Made by a program: the position numbers and the translations under genes. Below are positions 1 through 5,727 of a DNA stretch of 8,569 nt, one piece after another; the stretch's first letter is position 1; each line of letters starts with the position of its first letter. This stretch comes from Candidatus Poribacteria bacterium (GTDB lineage Bacteria; Poribacteria; WGA-4E; PCPOR2b): the NCBI GenBank assembly GCA_027296925.1, contig JAPUIP010000851.1, positions 1-8,569 of the forward strand, in the 5' to 3' direction. A model generated the notes under the pieces. That model was not told the DNA's origin and ran no database searches. It worked only from the letters and a program-made list of their open reading frames with translations.

Positions 1-18
1 AAATGGGTTTATCAGCCG

Positions 19-1152
19 TTAATACATCTTTCTCAATGCGCCCTCCGCAATGAAGTCCAGCACGAATTGACGGTTATAACCTTCCTGTTCGAGAACGGTG
101 TCACAGTTCACCAAATTCCGTTCGTCAGGGCCTTTACCTGCCTGTAGGATCGAATTGGTCAGCCAACTTGTTCGGATGCCATTGATTCCGGAGGTATAGT
201 TCGCGTCATACTCGCCTTTGACGAGGCCAACGATCTGATCGACTTTATTGTGTGGATACCCTTCGGGGCGTTGGAATTCCAACGGCTGTGCTTCGCCACC
301 TTCTGGTATAAATTGGATGTCCCCTTTGATTTTCAGGGTGCCTTCATCGCCTTCCAAAATGACCCACTCTTCAAACCCGATAAGCGTATTGCCAACGATC
401 GTGATCGTTCCGGTGGCACCGTTGTCCATTGTAACATCTGAGTAGGAGTTGATCTCGACGGACTTGGGAACAACATTGCCCGCTTCGTCCTCAAATTTCA
501 TGTCTGTCGTGCCATGTACTTCTTTTGGTAACAAACCCGTCATCCAAAGAAGTATATCCTGCAAGTGTCTGCCGGAGTCGTTGGGCTGACCGCCACCAGA
601 GAACCGTGGATCGCCCCGCCAGCCACCGCCGCCCCAGCGTTGAGCAAGAAAGACTTCAAACCGCTGAAGGTCGCCAATCAAGCCGGCAGCAATCGCCTGC
701 CTTGCAGCGATGTAGATGTTTTCATAGTGTCGCTGATAGCCACCAACCAGGTGCAAGTCGTTTGCCATCGCAATCTTCGTTATGGCAATCGCGTCGCCAA
801 CGACATTTGCCATTGGTTTCTCAACAAGGACGTGGCACCCCGCTCGCAAAGCATACTTGACATGAATATCATGCAGCGAGTGCGGCGAGAAAACGCCAAC
901 GATATCGGGCGCCTCCTTATTCAGCATTTCGATGAACTCATATTCACCGACATAATATTTGAAGCTGTTCTGCTTATAGCTTTCGACGCGCTCGCGTAAT
1001 CCCTTTTCTAGGGCATCTAGACTCCGCTCATTGTTGTCCACTGCCGCGACAATTTCGACATCATCTCGCGTTGCAAACGCCAACGTATTTCCACGTCCTG
1101 CTCCGCCGGGACCGATAATGCCGACTCGAACAACGCTGTTTTTATCAGGCAT
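19..1152 (-). CDS. Gfo/Idh/MocA family NAD(P)-dependent oxidoreductase
   Basis: Predicted cytoplasmic dehydrogenase of 377 residues, a normal length for the family, whose members oxidise or reduce sugars, inositols and related polyols with NAD(P). The N-terminal Rossmann fold starts at about residue 9 with the dinucleotide-binding turn GPGGAG (14-19); the first acidic residue after strand beta-2 is D39. The family EKP motif lies at 111-113. The C-terminal alpha/beta domain carries a DSGRHLQD stretch at 192-199, where H196 and D199 occupy the position of the family's catalytic histidine region. A glycine-rich segment (RWGGGGWRGDPRF, 172-184) precedes it. No signal peptide or membrane segment is visible. 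The ATG at 1152 is supported by AAGGAG at 1162-1167, nine bases upstream. The sdhB fragment lies 43 bp upstream on the same strand, so the gene may have come under a new promoter by rearrangement. The substrate cannot be told from sequence. Confidence 0.93.
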   Translation of the reverse strand: MPDKNSVVRVGIIGPGGAGRGNTLAFATRDDVEIVAAVDNNERSLDALEKGLRERVESYKQNSFKYYVGEYEFIEMLNKEAPDIVGVFSPHSLHDIHVKYALRAGCHVLVEKPMANVVGDAIAITKIAMANDLHLVGGYQRHYENIYIAARQAIAAGLIGDLQRFEVFLAQRWGGGGWRGDPRFSGGGQPNDSGRHLQDILLWMTGLLPKEVHGTTDMKFEDEAGNVVPKSVEINSYSDVTMDNGATGTITIVGNTLIGFEEWVILEGDEGTLKIKGDIQFIPEGGEAQPLEFQRPEGYPHNKVDQIVGLVKGEYDANYTSGINGIRTSWLTNSILQAGKGPDERNLVNCDTVLEQEGYNRQFVLDFIAEGALRKMY

Positions 1153-1195
1153 GATTCAGATCTCCTTCGTCTATCACGCATTAGAAGTCGAGCAA

Positions 1196-1411
1196 TCAAC
1201 TGAGGACGGGCTTGAAATATTCTCGCCGCATCAACGCAATGTTGGAAATGGAAATTTCCTTCGGGCAAACCGCTTCGCATTCGCCATGATTGGAACAGTC
1301 GCCGAAGCCTTCCGCATCCATCTGCTCGACCATTCTCAGTACTCGCGGTTTCCGCTCCGGTGCGCCTTTCGGCAGCAGCGCAAACTGAGCAATCTTCGCT
1401 CCAACGAACAC
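1196..1411 (-). pseudogene. sdhB: Orphan 3' fragment of succinate dehydrogenase/fumarate reductase iron-sulfur subunit
   Basis: About 71 codons encode the C-terminal end of an SdhB/FrdB-type iron-sulfur subunit. Read from a GTG at 1411, the peptide has a FVGAKIAQFALLPKG segment followed by CSNHGECEAVCP (39-50), whose cysteines C39, C45 and C49 match the C-terminal Fe-S cluster ligands of the family. A full SdhB is about 230-260 residues, with an N-terminal plant-type 2Fe-2S domain; none of that is present. Upstream in frame there are only about 19 unrelated codons before a TAA at 1469-1471, and no cysteine-rich stretch appears in the other minus-strand frames of 1412-1510. The homology therefore begins abruptly near 1411. 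No sdhA or sdhC partner is in the window. Most likely a truncated remnant left by a rearrangement; a metagenome assembly joint at about 1411 is the main alternative. Confidence 0.8.
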
Positions 1412-1545
1412 GGTCTTGAACGCCTCATGCGCCGTCGTGATCAGCTTCTTCAGTCGGGGTCTTGGCGTTTAACCCAACGACCTGTCGAACCTAAAATAAC
1501 ACATTTCGCGTCAAAAAAGCAACCTTTTCCCACGACATATCTATC

Positions 1546-1575
1546 TTGACCGCGCTGTCAGTCGTGTGATAGCAT
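1546..1575 (+). promoter_or_regulatory. Probable sigma70-type promoter for the epimerase gene
   Basis: TTGACC at 1546-1551 matches the -35 consensus in five of six bases. An extended -10, TGaTAGCAT at 1567-1575, follows with an 18 bp spacer. Transcription would start near 1582, giving a leader of about 43 bases before the TTG start at 1625. Assigned by eye from consensus, with no experimental support. Confidence 0.4.
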
Positions 1576-1624
1576 AGTGTTGTTTACAAATCACATCCCC
1601 AATCACCTGACTCGGAGGTTCACT

Positions 1625-2578
1625 TTGAAGGTTCTTGTTACCGGCGCCGCCGGCTTCATTGGGGCGCATCTGTGCGAAGCGTTGCTGGCTCGCGGCGATG
1701 CGGTAATCGCTTTGGACAATTTCAACGATTATTACACCCCGGCACGTAAGCGGGCGAATGTGGCCCAGTTCCGTGCTCATCCGCGCTGTATCTTGCATGA
1801 CGGAGACATCCGTGACAGCGAAGCGATCCAGCGGCTATTTGCCGAGCATCAGCCGGAAACCGTCGCACACCTGGCCGCCTACGCCAGTGTACGCTACTCC
1901 ATTGGACGTGCCGAACTCTACGCCGATGTCAACATTGTGGGGTCTATCAACCTGCTGGAAGCCGCCCGAGACCACAACGTCCAAAACTTTGTTTTCGCCT
2001 CTACCTCTTCCGTGTACGGTAAAACCGCACAGTTGCCTTTCATCGAAACCGAGCCCTGCAATCGCCCGCTCGCGCCGTACCCTGCCAGTAAAAAAGCGAT
2101 CGAGATCATCGGCTACACCTATCAGAATTTACACCAGCTTAATTTCACAGCGTTACGCTTCTTCAGCGTCTACGGCCCTCGCGGGCGGCCGGATATGATG
2201 CCTTTCATGGTCACGGATCGCATCGTGAATGGAGAAGAAATTGTGCTATTTGATGCCGGCCAGATGAAGCGGGATTGGACTTACATCGATGACATTATTG
2301 CCGGCGTGATGGCTGCACTGGATAGACCGCTCGGCTACGAAATCATCAATCTGGGACGGGGTGAGCCGGTCCTGATGGCCGATTTCGTAGAAATCATCGA
2401 AGCGTTGGTCGGCCGCAAAGCCATCCTCTCCACACCACCCGCTCCGCCGAGCGAGCCCAAAATCAACTTCGCCAACATCGATAAAGCTCGGCGTTTGCTA
2501 GGCTACCAGCCACAAACCGCCGTTGCGGATGGTTTAGCCAAGTTGTGGGAATGGTATCAGAAAGAGATCATGGGATAA
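1625..2578 (+). CDS. NAD-dependent epimerase, UDP-glucuronate 4-epimerase-like
   Basis: Extended short-chain dehydrogenase (SDR) of 317 residues that probably interconverts UDP-glucuronate and UDP-galacturonate, or a related nucleotide sugar, for surface polysaccharide synthesis in the cytoplasm. The N-terminus carries the NAD-binding motif TGAAGFIG (6-13), then a DNFNDYYTPARK stretch typical of glucuronate epimerases. The catalytic serine region STSSVYG is at about 126-132 and the YPASK motif gives Y152 and K156. RFFSVYGPRGRPDM (to about 191) and KRDWTYIDD (215-223) are characteristic of the UDP-glucuronate 4-epimerase/CapI group. The frame stays open back to a GTG at 1577, but that codon overlaps the probable promoter. 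The TTG at 1625 has a strong GGAGG at 1614-1618, six bases upstream, and puts the first beta strand (KVLVTGAAG) at the protein start, so I chose it. The gene converges on the isomerase gene with only 21 bp between stops. Exact sugar specificity is uncertain. Confidence 0.92.
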   Translation: MKVLVTGAAGFIGAHLCEALLARGDAVIALDNFNDYYTPARKRANVAQFRAHPRCILHDGDIRDSEAIQRLFAEHQPETVAHLAAYASVRYSIGRAELYADVNIVGSINLLEAARDHNVQNFVFASTSSVYGKTAQLPFIETEPCNRPLAPYPASKKAIEIIGYTYQNLHQLNFTALRFFSVYGPRGRPDMMPFMVTDRIVNGEEIVLFDAGQMKRDWTYIDDIIAGVMAALDRPLGYEIINLGRGEPVLMADFVEIIEALVGRKAILSTPPAPPSEPKINFANIDKARRLLGYQPQTAVADGLAKLWEWYQKEIMG

Positions 2579-2599
2579 TGCTTCAGAAGCTCCCGCCGG

Positions 2600-3469
2600 C
2601 TATTCCACTCCAATGACCTGAATCCCAAGCGCTTCCGCCGTCCGGTGGAGAAACGCACTGACTTCCGGCAGATCCGCCTCGCTCGTTCCTTCGACAATCA
2701 GTGGGTACTCCGGATCCAGTTCGTGCATTCGGCGAATGTAGGTCGTGAAATCCAGCATGCCTTTTCCGGGGGCGGTCGTGGGCAAGTGAAGGGTATGGGC
2801 ATTGGTAATCATGATGTCCTTCGCGTGACCGCTGACAATATGTTTGCCGAGCACATCAAACATGCGATCAATCGCCTCGCCGGTCTTGAATATCGTATTG
2901 AGGGTGATCCAGTTTGCTGGATCCAGATCAGAGCGCACCCAGGGCGAATCGACGGCATCGAGCACCGCCTTCGTCACGTCCTCGTCCTCAAGCACCACGA
3001 GTTGATGCCCTTCTAGACTCAGATAAACCTGGTGGTCTTCCGCTGCCTTGGCGCATTCTTTCAAGCTCTTGATCAACTGCTCGCGAGGTTCCAGATTCCA
3101 GTTATCCGGATGCGGATTCCACGGGCCTGTCGGATTCATCGATCCGGGACCGGTGTCGATACCCCGCGCCCCGAGCTCGCTGGCGACCCGCAGCGCTTGC
3201 TGGAGTGTGCGTACCGCTGCTTTCCGCTCGGTTTCATCGGGGTGAATCAAGCACTGCCAATACCCCGTCGCTTGATACATGCGCAGCCCGTGGTCCACTA
3301 AGAGAGCCCGGACTCGATGGCATTTGGCCGATGGGGTCTCAAACGGGTCGTTCGCTCTAAAGCGGGTAAACACACCGGAGAATCCCAGATCCTTGACTCG
3401 CGTCGCGATCTCTGGCGTGAAATCGTCCATGTCGCTGGGGAGAAATGTACCGGACAATCCAAAACGCAT
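2600..3469 (-). CDS. Sugar phosphate isomerase/epimerase-like TIM-barrel protein
   Basis: Protein of 289 residues of the xylose isomerase-like TIM-barrel superfamily (AP endonuclease 2 fold), which includes sugar isomerases, epimerases and inositol-catabolism enzymes. Conserved metal-ligand positions are visible at successive strand ends: E153 in SLEGH, D181/D183 in SDLDPANW, H215 in SGHAKD and E260 in IVEGT. This pattern supports an active metal-dependent isomerase or epimerase rather than a decayed copy. No signal peptide or membrane segment. The ATG at 3469 has GGAGG on the minus strand at 3475-3479, five bases away. The gene lies 31 bp downstream of the PhyH gene on the same strand, with no terminator between, so the two are probably co-transcribed. 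Substrate unknown; a sugar or polyol is the family expectation. Confidence 0.9.
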   Translation of the reverse strand: MRFGLSGTFLPSDMDDFTPEIATRVKDLGFSGVFTRFRANDPFETPSAKCHRVRALLVDHGLRMYQATGYWQCLIHPDETERKAAVRTLQQALRVASELGARGIDTGPGSMNPTGPWNPHPDNWNLEPREQLIKSLKECAKAAEDHQVYLSLEGHQLVVLEDEDVTKAVLDAVDSPWVRSDLDPANWITLNTIFKTGEAIDRMFDVLGKHIVSGHAKDIMITNAHTLHLPTTAPGKGMLDFTTYIRRMHELDPEYPLIVEGTSEADLPEVSAFLHRTAEALGIQVIGVE

Positions 3470-3500
3470 AACTTCCTCCGTAAGATATTGGGACGGTTAT

Positions 3501-4244
3501 TTATTGCGGTTCTTCCTGAATCACGTCGGGCCGGCCACCGATGGACGGCGGCATCAGCATCTGCCGCTGCTGTTCTGTCAGTTCAGCGTACTTGCTGAGA
3601 TCGTAAAAGTTGCCGGACCACGCCGAGTGGCCGGGGCTATATTTGTAGAGCAGCGATCTCCGTTCATGCGTCGCACGCCACGGCATCGTCCCGTGAATGA
3701 CGGCTTCCGTAAAGAACAACGCATCTCCCGCTTCGACAGCGGGCTGGACGACGTAGTGAGCAGGGCGTTCAAAACGACGCACTTCGTCTGGCACGGTGCC
3801 GGTGCTAAAGTTACTTTTGTGGCTGCCGGGAATGCACGCAAAACCGCCATCTCCTTCTGCCGCGCCGGTCAGGAAATAGGTCATCACGCACAGCCCGTTT
3901 CGGATGACGCCGTCCCGACATTTGTACCAGTGATCGCCTTCGTTCCCTCCCGGCCTGCCGCCGTCTTCCCCGCCATGGAGTCGGCCGCGCCGCTCGCCTT
4001 CCGTCATAAAAATGGCGTAATCGTGATCGAGGCGAACTTTCGGGCCGATGAGCTCGATGAGATAAGGAAGGGTTTTGGGGTGGTCAATCAGCTTTTTGAA
4101 CGGATCACCCCACAGACTTGGCGGCCCCTCACGGTTGCCTTGGTCGATGATGGCATTCATCTCCGCCACCTCGTCTGGCGTGAGGACGTTCTTGATGACC
4201 AAATAGCCTTCGAGATCGAATATGAATTTCTCTTCGTCTGTCAT
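3501..4244 (-). CDS. Phytanoyl-CoA dioxygenase (PhyH) family protein with HGG metal motif
   Basis: Protein of 247 residues with the double-stranded beta-helix fold of Fe(II)/2-oxoglutarate oxygenases. Recognisable PhyH features are the N-terminal FDLEGYLVIKNVLTPDEV stretch (9-26), RLDHDYAIFM (71-80), GDGGFACIPGSHKSN (131-145), the distal-histidine segment AVIHGTMPWRA (181-191; H184), and HERRSLLYKY (193-202), where R195 or R196 would bind the 2-oxoglutarate carboxylate. The proximal iron motif, normally HxD/E, reads H90-G91-G92, so the usual carboxylate ligand is absent; E93 is the next residue. From memory, related PhyH proteins of uncultured bacteria share an LHGG motif, so this is probably a subfamily trait. 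The protein could be a hydroxylase with an alternative ligand, or a halogenase-like enzyme; sequence cannot decide. The ATG at 4244 has AAGGAG at 4252-4257, seven bases upstream. It is the first gene of a likely two-gene unit with the isomerase. Substrate unknown; despite the family name there is no reason to assume phytanoyl-CoA. Confidence 0.9.
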   Translation of the reverse strand: MTDEEKFIFDLEGYLVIKNVLTPDEVAEMNAIIDQGNREGPPSLWGDPFKKLIDHPKTLPYLIELIGPKVRLDHDYAIFMTEGERRGRLHGGEDGGRPGGNEGDHWYKCRDGVIRNGLCVMTYFLTGAAEGDGGFACIPGSHKSNFSTGTVPDEVRRFERPAHYVVQPAVEAGDALFFTEAVIHGTMPWRATHERRSLLYKYSPGHSAWSGNFYDLSKYAELTEQQRQMLMPPSIGGRPDVIQEEPQ

Positions 4245-4261
4245 GGTATGACTCCTTGATG

Positions 4262-4512
4262 GGTAGTTTCTCGTTCCAACACTTTATGTCGAAACAGCGA
4301 TACGAGTATTTACACACTCGTTGTTCTCGTTCCCACGCTCCGCGTGGGAGTGCCGATAATCCGCTCTGCGGAGAGAAGTCGGCGCCAATCGTTGGATAAT
4401 GGCTTGTCACCGCGATGAGTAGCCTGTCTGACGCAGAGCATCACAAACTACATTCCCACGTAGAGCGTGGGAACGAGGAGAAATCCTGAGTGGTGAGCAA
4501 AACGCTCTGCGT
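4262..4512. repeat. Left REP-like hairpin array flanking the RAYT gene
   Basis: A gene-free 250 bp made of small palindromes. Hairpins: 4331-4349 (8 bp arms tcccacgc/gcgtggga, loop tcc); 4360-4372 (tccgc/gcgga, loop tct); 4429-4443 (tgacgc against gcatca, one mismatch); 4453-4473 (8 bp arms ttcccacg/cgtgggaa, loop tagag); 4502-4512 (acgc/gcgt, loop tct), which touches the RAYT stop codon. The core gctctgcg recurs at 4363-4370 and 4504-4511. A degenerate unit at about 4271-4297 resembles the right-hand hairpin at 5142-5162. Positions 4350-4455 align without gaps to 5162-5267, with about 80 of 106 bases identical by hand count, in the same orientation. These are typical REP/BIME-type sequences that RAYT proteins are thought to recognise and spread. 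Confidence 0.85.
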
Positions 4513-5267
4513 CACCACGCGGTGCACACTTCTAACACCCCCGCTTCTCCTCCATAGTTTCGAGCGCTTGAACAACGCCAATGCGTTGGATCATCGACAT
4601 AGCCTCTTTTCACAGGATTATAATGGATGTACTCCAGCTTTTGCCGCATTATCTCTTCTCCCTGGATTAACTGCGGATGGCTGCCTTCCTGCCAAAGCTG
4701 ATACCGTCTATCTGTTTTGTGGCGAAGCTTACCAAACGCGAGTTGTTTGAGGAGTGTTGTCGCCTTTTTCTGCTCAAGGAAATCAATGATCTTTCTCGCG
4801 GTGAAGGATTTGAAATTCGCGACCTCTTTGGACAAATTATCAGCATCGGCAATGAAGTGGAGATGGTTTTCTAAGATCACAAAACCGTAGAGCGTCAAAC
4901 GCTTGTGTGCCTGTAGATAGCGGAAAGCGTCAAGGACAATCTGCACAGTTTCTGGTCTTGTGAAGATTGGAAGCCAATTCACGACTGTGCAGGTCAAGAA
5001 ATAAGGTTGTTGGTTTTCCATAATCTTATACCGGCTTTTTGCCATGATGGGCTCTCTTTCTTAACACCGAGTGTCACGTCGGCATTCCCACGCCCCGATC
5101 AGATCGGGATAAACGCCGCGTGGGAACGAGCAACACACTCGTTCCGATGCTCTGCGTCGGAATGCAGCCAATCCGCTCTGCGGATACAATTCGGCGACAA
5201 TCATCGGATAGTGGCTTCTAGTCACGCTCGGCAGCCTTCTTGACGCGGAGCGTCACAAACTGCATTC
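4312..5267. mobile_element. RAYT gene plus flanking direct repeats (candidate REP-RAYT unit)
   Basis: The transposase gene is bracketed by two directly repeated segments that both begin with acacactcgtt (4312-4322 and 5133-5143) and both extend to acaaact-cattc (ending 4455 and 5267). The matched 106 bp blocks are the same length on each side. This shows that the gene and arrays belong together; whether the whole block has moved as one element is inference. No target-site duplication could be identified with confidence, as expected for HUH-type single-strand transposition, which makes none. Confidence 0.55.
4512..5045 (-). CDS. REP-associated tyrosine transposase (RAYT), Y1/IS200-like HUH family
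   Basis: Protein of 177 residues, a typical size for RAYT proteins, which are single-domain HUH endonucleases related to the IS200/IS605 transposase that nick and join single-stranded DNA at REP hairpins. The N-terminus has the characteristic beta strand YFLTCTVVNWLPIF (15-28). The HUH metal motif is H61-L62-H63 within LENHLHFIAD. The segment KLEYIHYNPVKRGYV (136-150) is the family signature; Y139 is the best candidate nucleophile, with Y142 as an alternative, and the conserved W156 follows. All expected motifs are present and the frame is uninterrupted, so the enzyme may be active. Start: the ATG at 5045 has only a weak purine-rich AAGAGAG upstream; the in-frame ATG nine codons in is possible. 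Flanking hairpin arrays on both sides are its likely substrates. Confidence 0.93.
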   Translation of the reverse strand: MAKSRYKIMENQQPYFLTCTVVNWLPIFTRPETVQIVLDAFRYLQAHKRLTLYGFVILENHLHFIADADNLSKEVANFKSFTARKIIDFLEQKKATTLLKQLAFGKLRHKTDRRYQLWQEGSHPQLIQGEEIMRQKLEYIHYNPVKRGYVDDPTHWRCSSARNYGGEAGVLEVCTAW

Positions 5268-5270
5268 ACA
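5083..5270. repeat. Right REP-like hairpin array flanking the RAYT gene
   Basis: Starts 38 bp upstream of the RAYT start codon. Hairpins: outer arms ttcccacgc (5085-5093) and gcgtgggaa (5118-5126), whose expected 3-5 base loop is replaced by 24 bases containing a second palindrome, cccgatc/gatcggg (5094-5100 and 5102-5108); 5142-5162 (ttccgatgc/gcgtcggaa with one G-T pair, loop tct); 5171-5185 (atccgc/gcggat, loop tct); 5241-5255 (tgacgc/gcgtca, loop gga). The core gctctgcg recurs at 5149-5156 and 5175-5182. Positions 5162-5267 are the direct-repeat partner of 4350-4455. The terminal ttcccacg hairpin present at the left (4453-4473) is missing here: the match stops after cattc at 5267. Confidence 0.85.
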
Positions 5271-5675
5271 ACCGCTTGAAAATGTGACGTACTGAAGAGC
5301 CCATTTGGTTAATACAAAAATGCAATTTGTGCGAATTTTTGCTAAAGTCATCGGGGACAAAGCCGATAAATAAGCAACAACAAAAACAACATGGACGCAT
5401 CAATCAGAAATTAAGGAATTCAGCATCGCACGGAGGCGAAACGCAAAGAACACGGAGGTTCAACAGCACTGAATTCCGCAGGCGCTCGAGGCAATCGGCA
5501 ACATCGCACGGAGGCGAAAGTTAATGGACACGGAAGTCCGGAAGCCGCAAGCCATGTCAGATCGGCATCGTCACACGGAGGTTCGGAAATCGCCGATTCA
5601 ATTAGCGTTACGACGAAGATAAGGAGACAGATCAGATGAGCGTCTAAGCTATTTTCCACCCTCTTCCAATGTATG
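5268..5675. other. Gene-free region with short direct repeats
   Basis: About 400 bp with no supportable protein gene. An open frame at 5327-5524 (plus) reads as low-complexity, basic sequence with the peptide SHGGE repeated, which comes from DNA repeats rather than a protein family. The first part (5290-5400) is A/T-richer than the flanks; a possible extended -10, tgctaaagt, lies at 5340-5348 without a convincing -35. A short AAGGAG (5621-5626) precedes ATG AGC GTC TAA at 5636-5647, a three-codon frame that is probably chance or a gene remnant. The region runs directly into a strong terminator, so a non-coding plus-strand transcript is possible but not shown. Confidence 0.5.
5424..5584. repeat. 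Short direct repeats built on cacggagg
   Basis: An exact 18-base repeat, catcgcacggaggcgaaa, occurs at 5424-5441 and again at 5502-5519. A second exact 12-base repeat, acacggaggttc, occurs at 5450-5461 and 5573-5584. The two motifs share the core cacggagg, giving four copies in about 160 bp, plus a fifth degenerate form (cacggaag, 5529-5536). They show no internal dyad symmetry, so they differ from the RAYT hairpins. Function unknown; such purine-rich intergenic repeats may be simple-sequence expansions. Confidence 0.7.
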
Positions 5676-5708
5676 AAAAGAGCCAGGCATACCGCCTGGC
5701 TCTTTTTT
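5676..5708. terminator. Strong, probably bidirectional rho-independent terminator
   Basis: A perfect 13 bp inverted repeat, aaaagagccaggc (5676-5688) and gcctggctctttt (5694-5706), with a five-base loop, followed on the plus strand by further T (to 5708). On the minus strand the same hairpin ends in TTTT and lies 20 bp past the stop of the MBL-fold hydrolase gene, so it would end that transcript. On the plus strand it would end anything reading through 5268-5675. Confidence 0.88.
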
Positions 5709-5727
5709 ATTTGTGGCGCTATCAGTC

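Noticed and set aside
565..999. 144-codon plus-strand frame opposite the Gfo/Idh gene
   Set aside because: Antisense to a well-supported coding sequence; no domain seen.
1031..1549. 172-codon plus-strand frame over the sdhB fragment
   Set aside because: The minus strand gives clear SdhB and Gfo/Idh homology here; this frame has none and no ribosome site.
2579..2599. gcttc-a-gaagc palindrome between the convergent epimerase and isomerase genes, considered as a terminator
   Set aside because: Arms of five bases with essentially no loop and no T run on either strand.
3279..4259. 326-codon open frame on the plus strand opposite the PhyH gene
   Set aside because: It lies wholly antisense to two clear genes, has no recognisable family and its composition (many R, P, V, A) is that of a shadow frame.
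4331..4473. Hairpin series considered as a CRISPR array or attachment site
   Set aside because: Units are of different lengths and sequences, spacers are conserved between the two arrays rather than unique, and a RAYT gene explains them.
5327..5524. 65-codon frame in the gene-free region
   Set aside because: Low-complexity product whose SHGGE repetitions come from DNA repeats; no ribosome site or family.
5636..5647. Three-codon frame MSV with an AAGGAG in front, considered as a leader peptide
   Set aside because: No downstream structural gene on that strand before the terminator and no attenuator-like codons.
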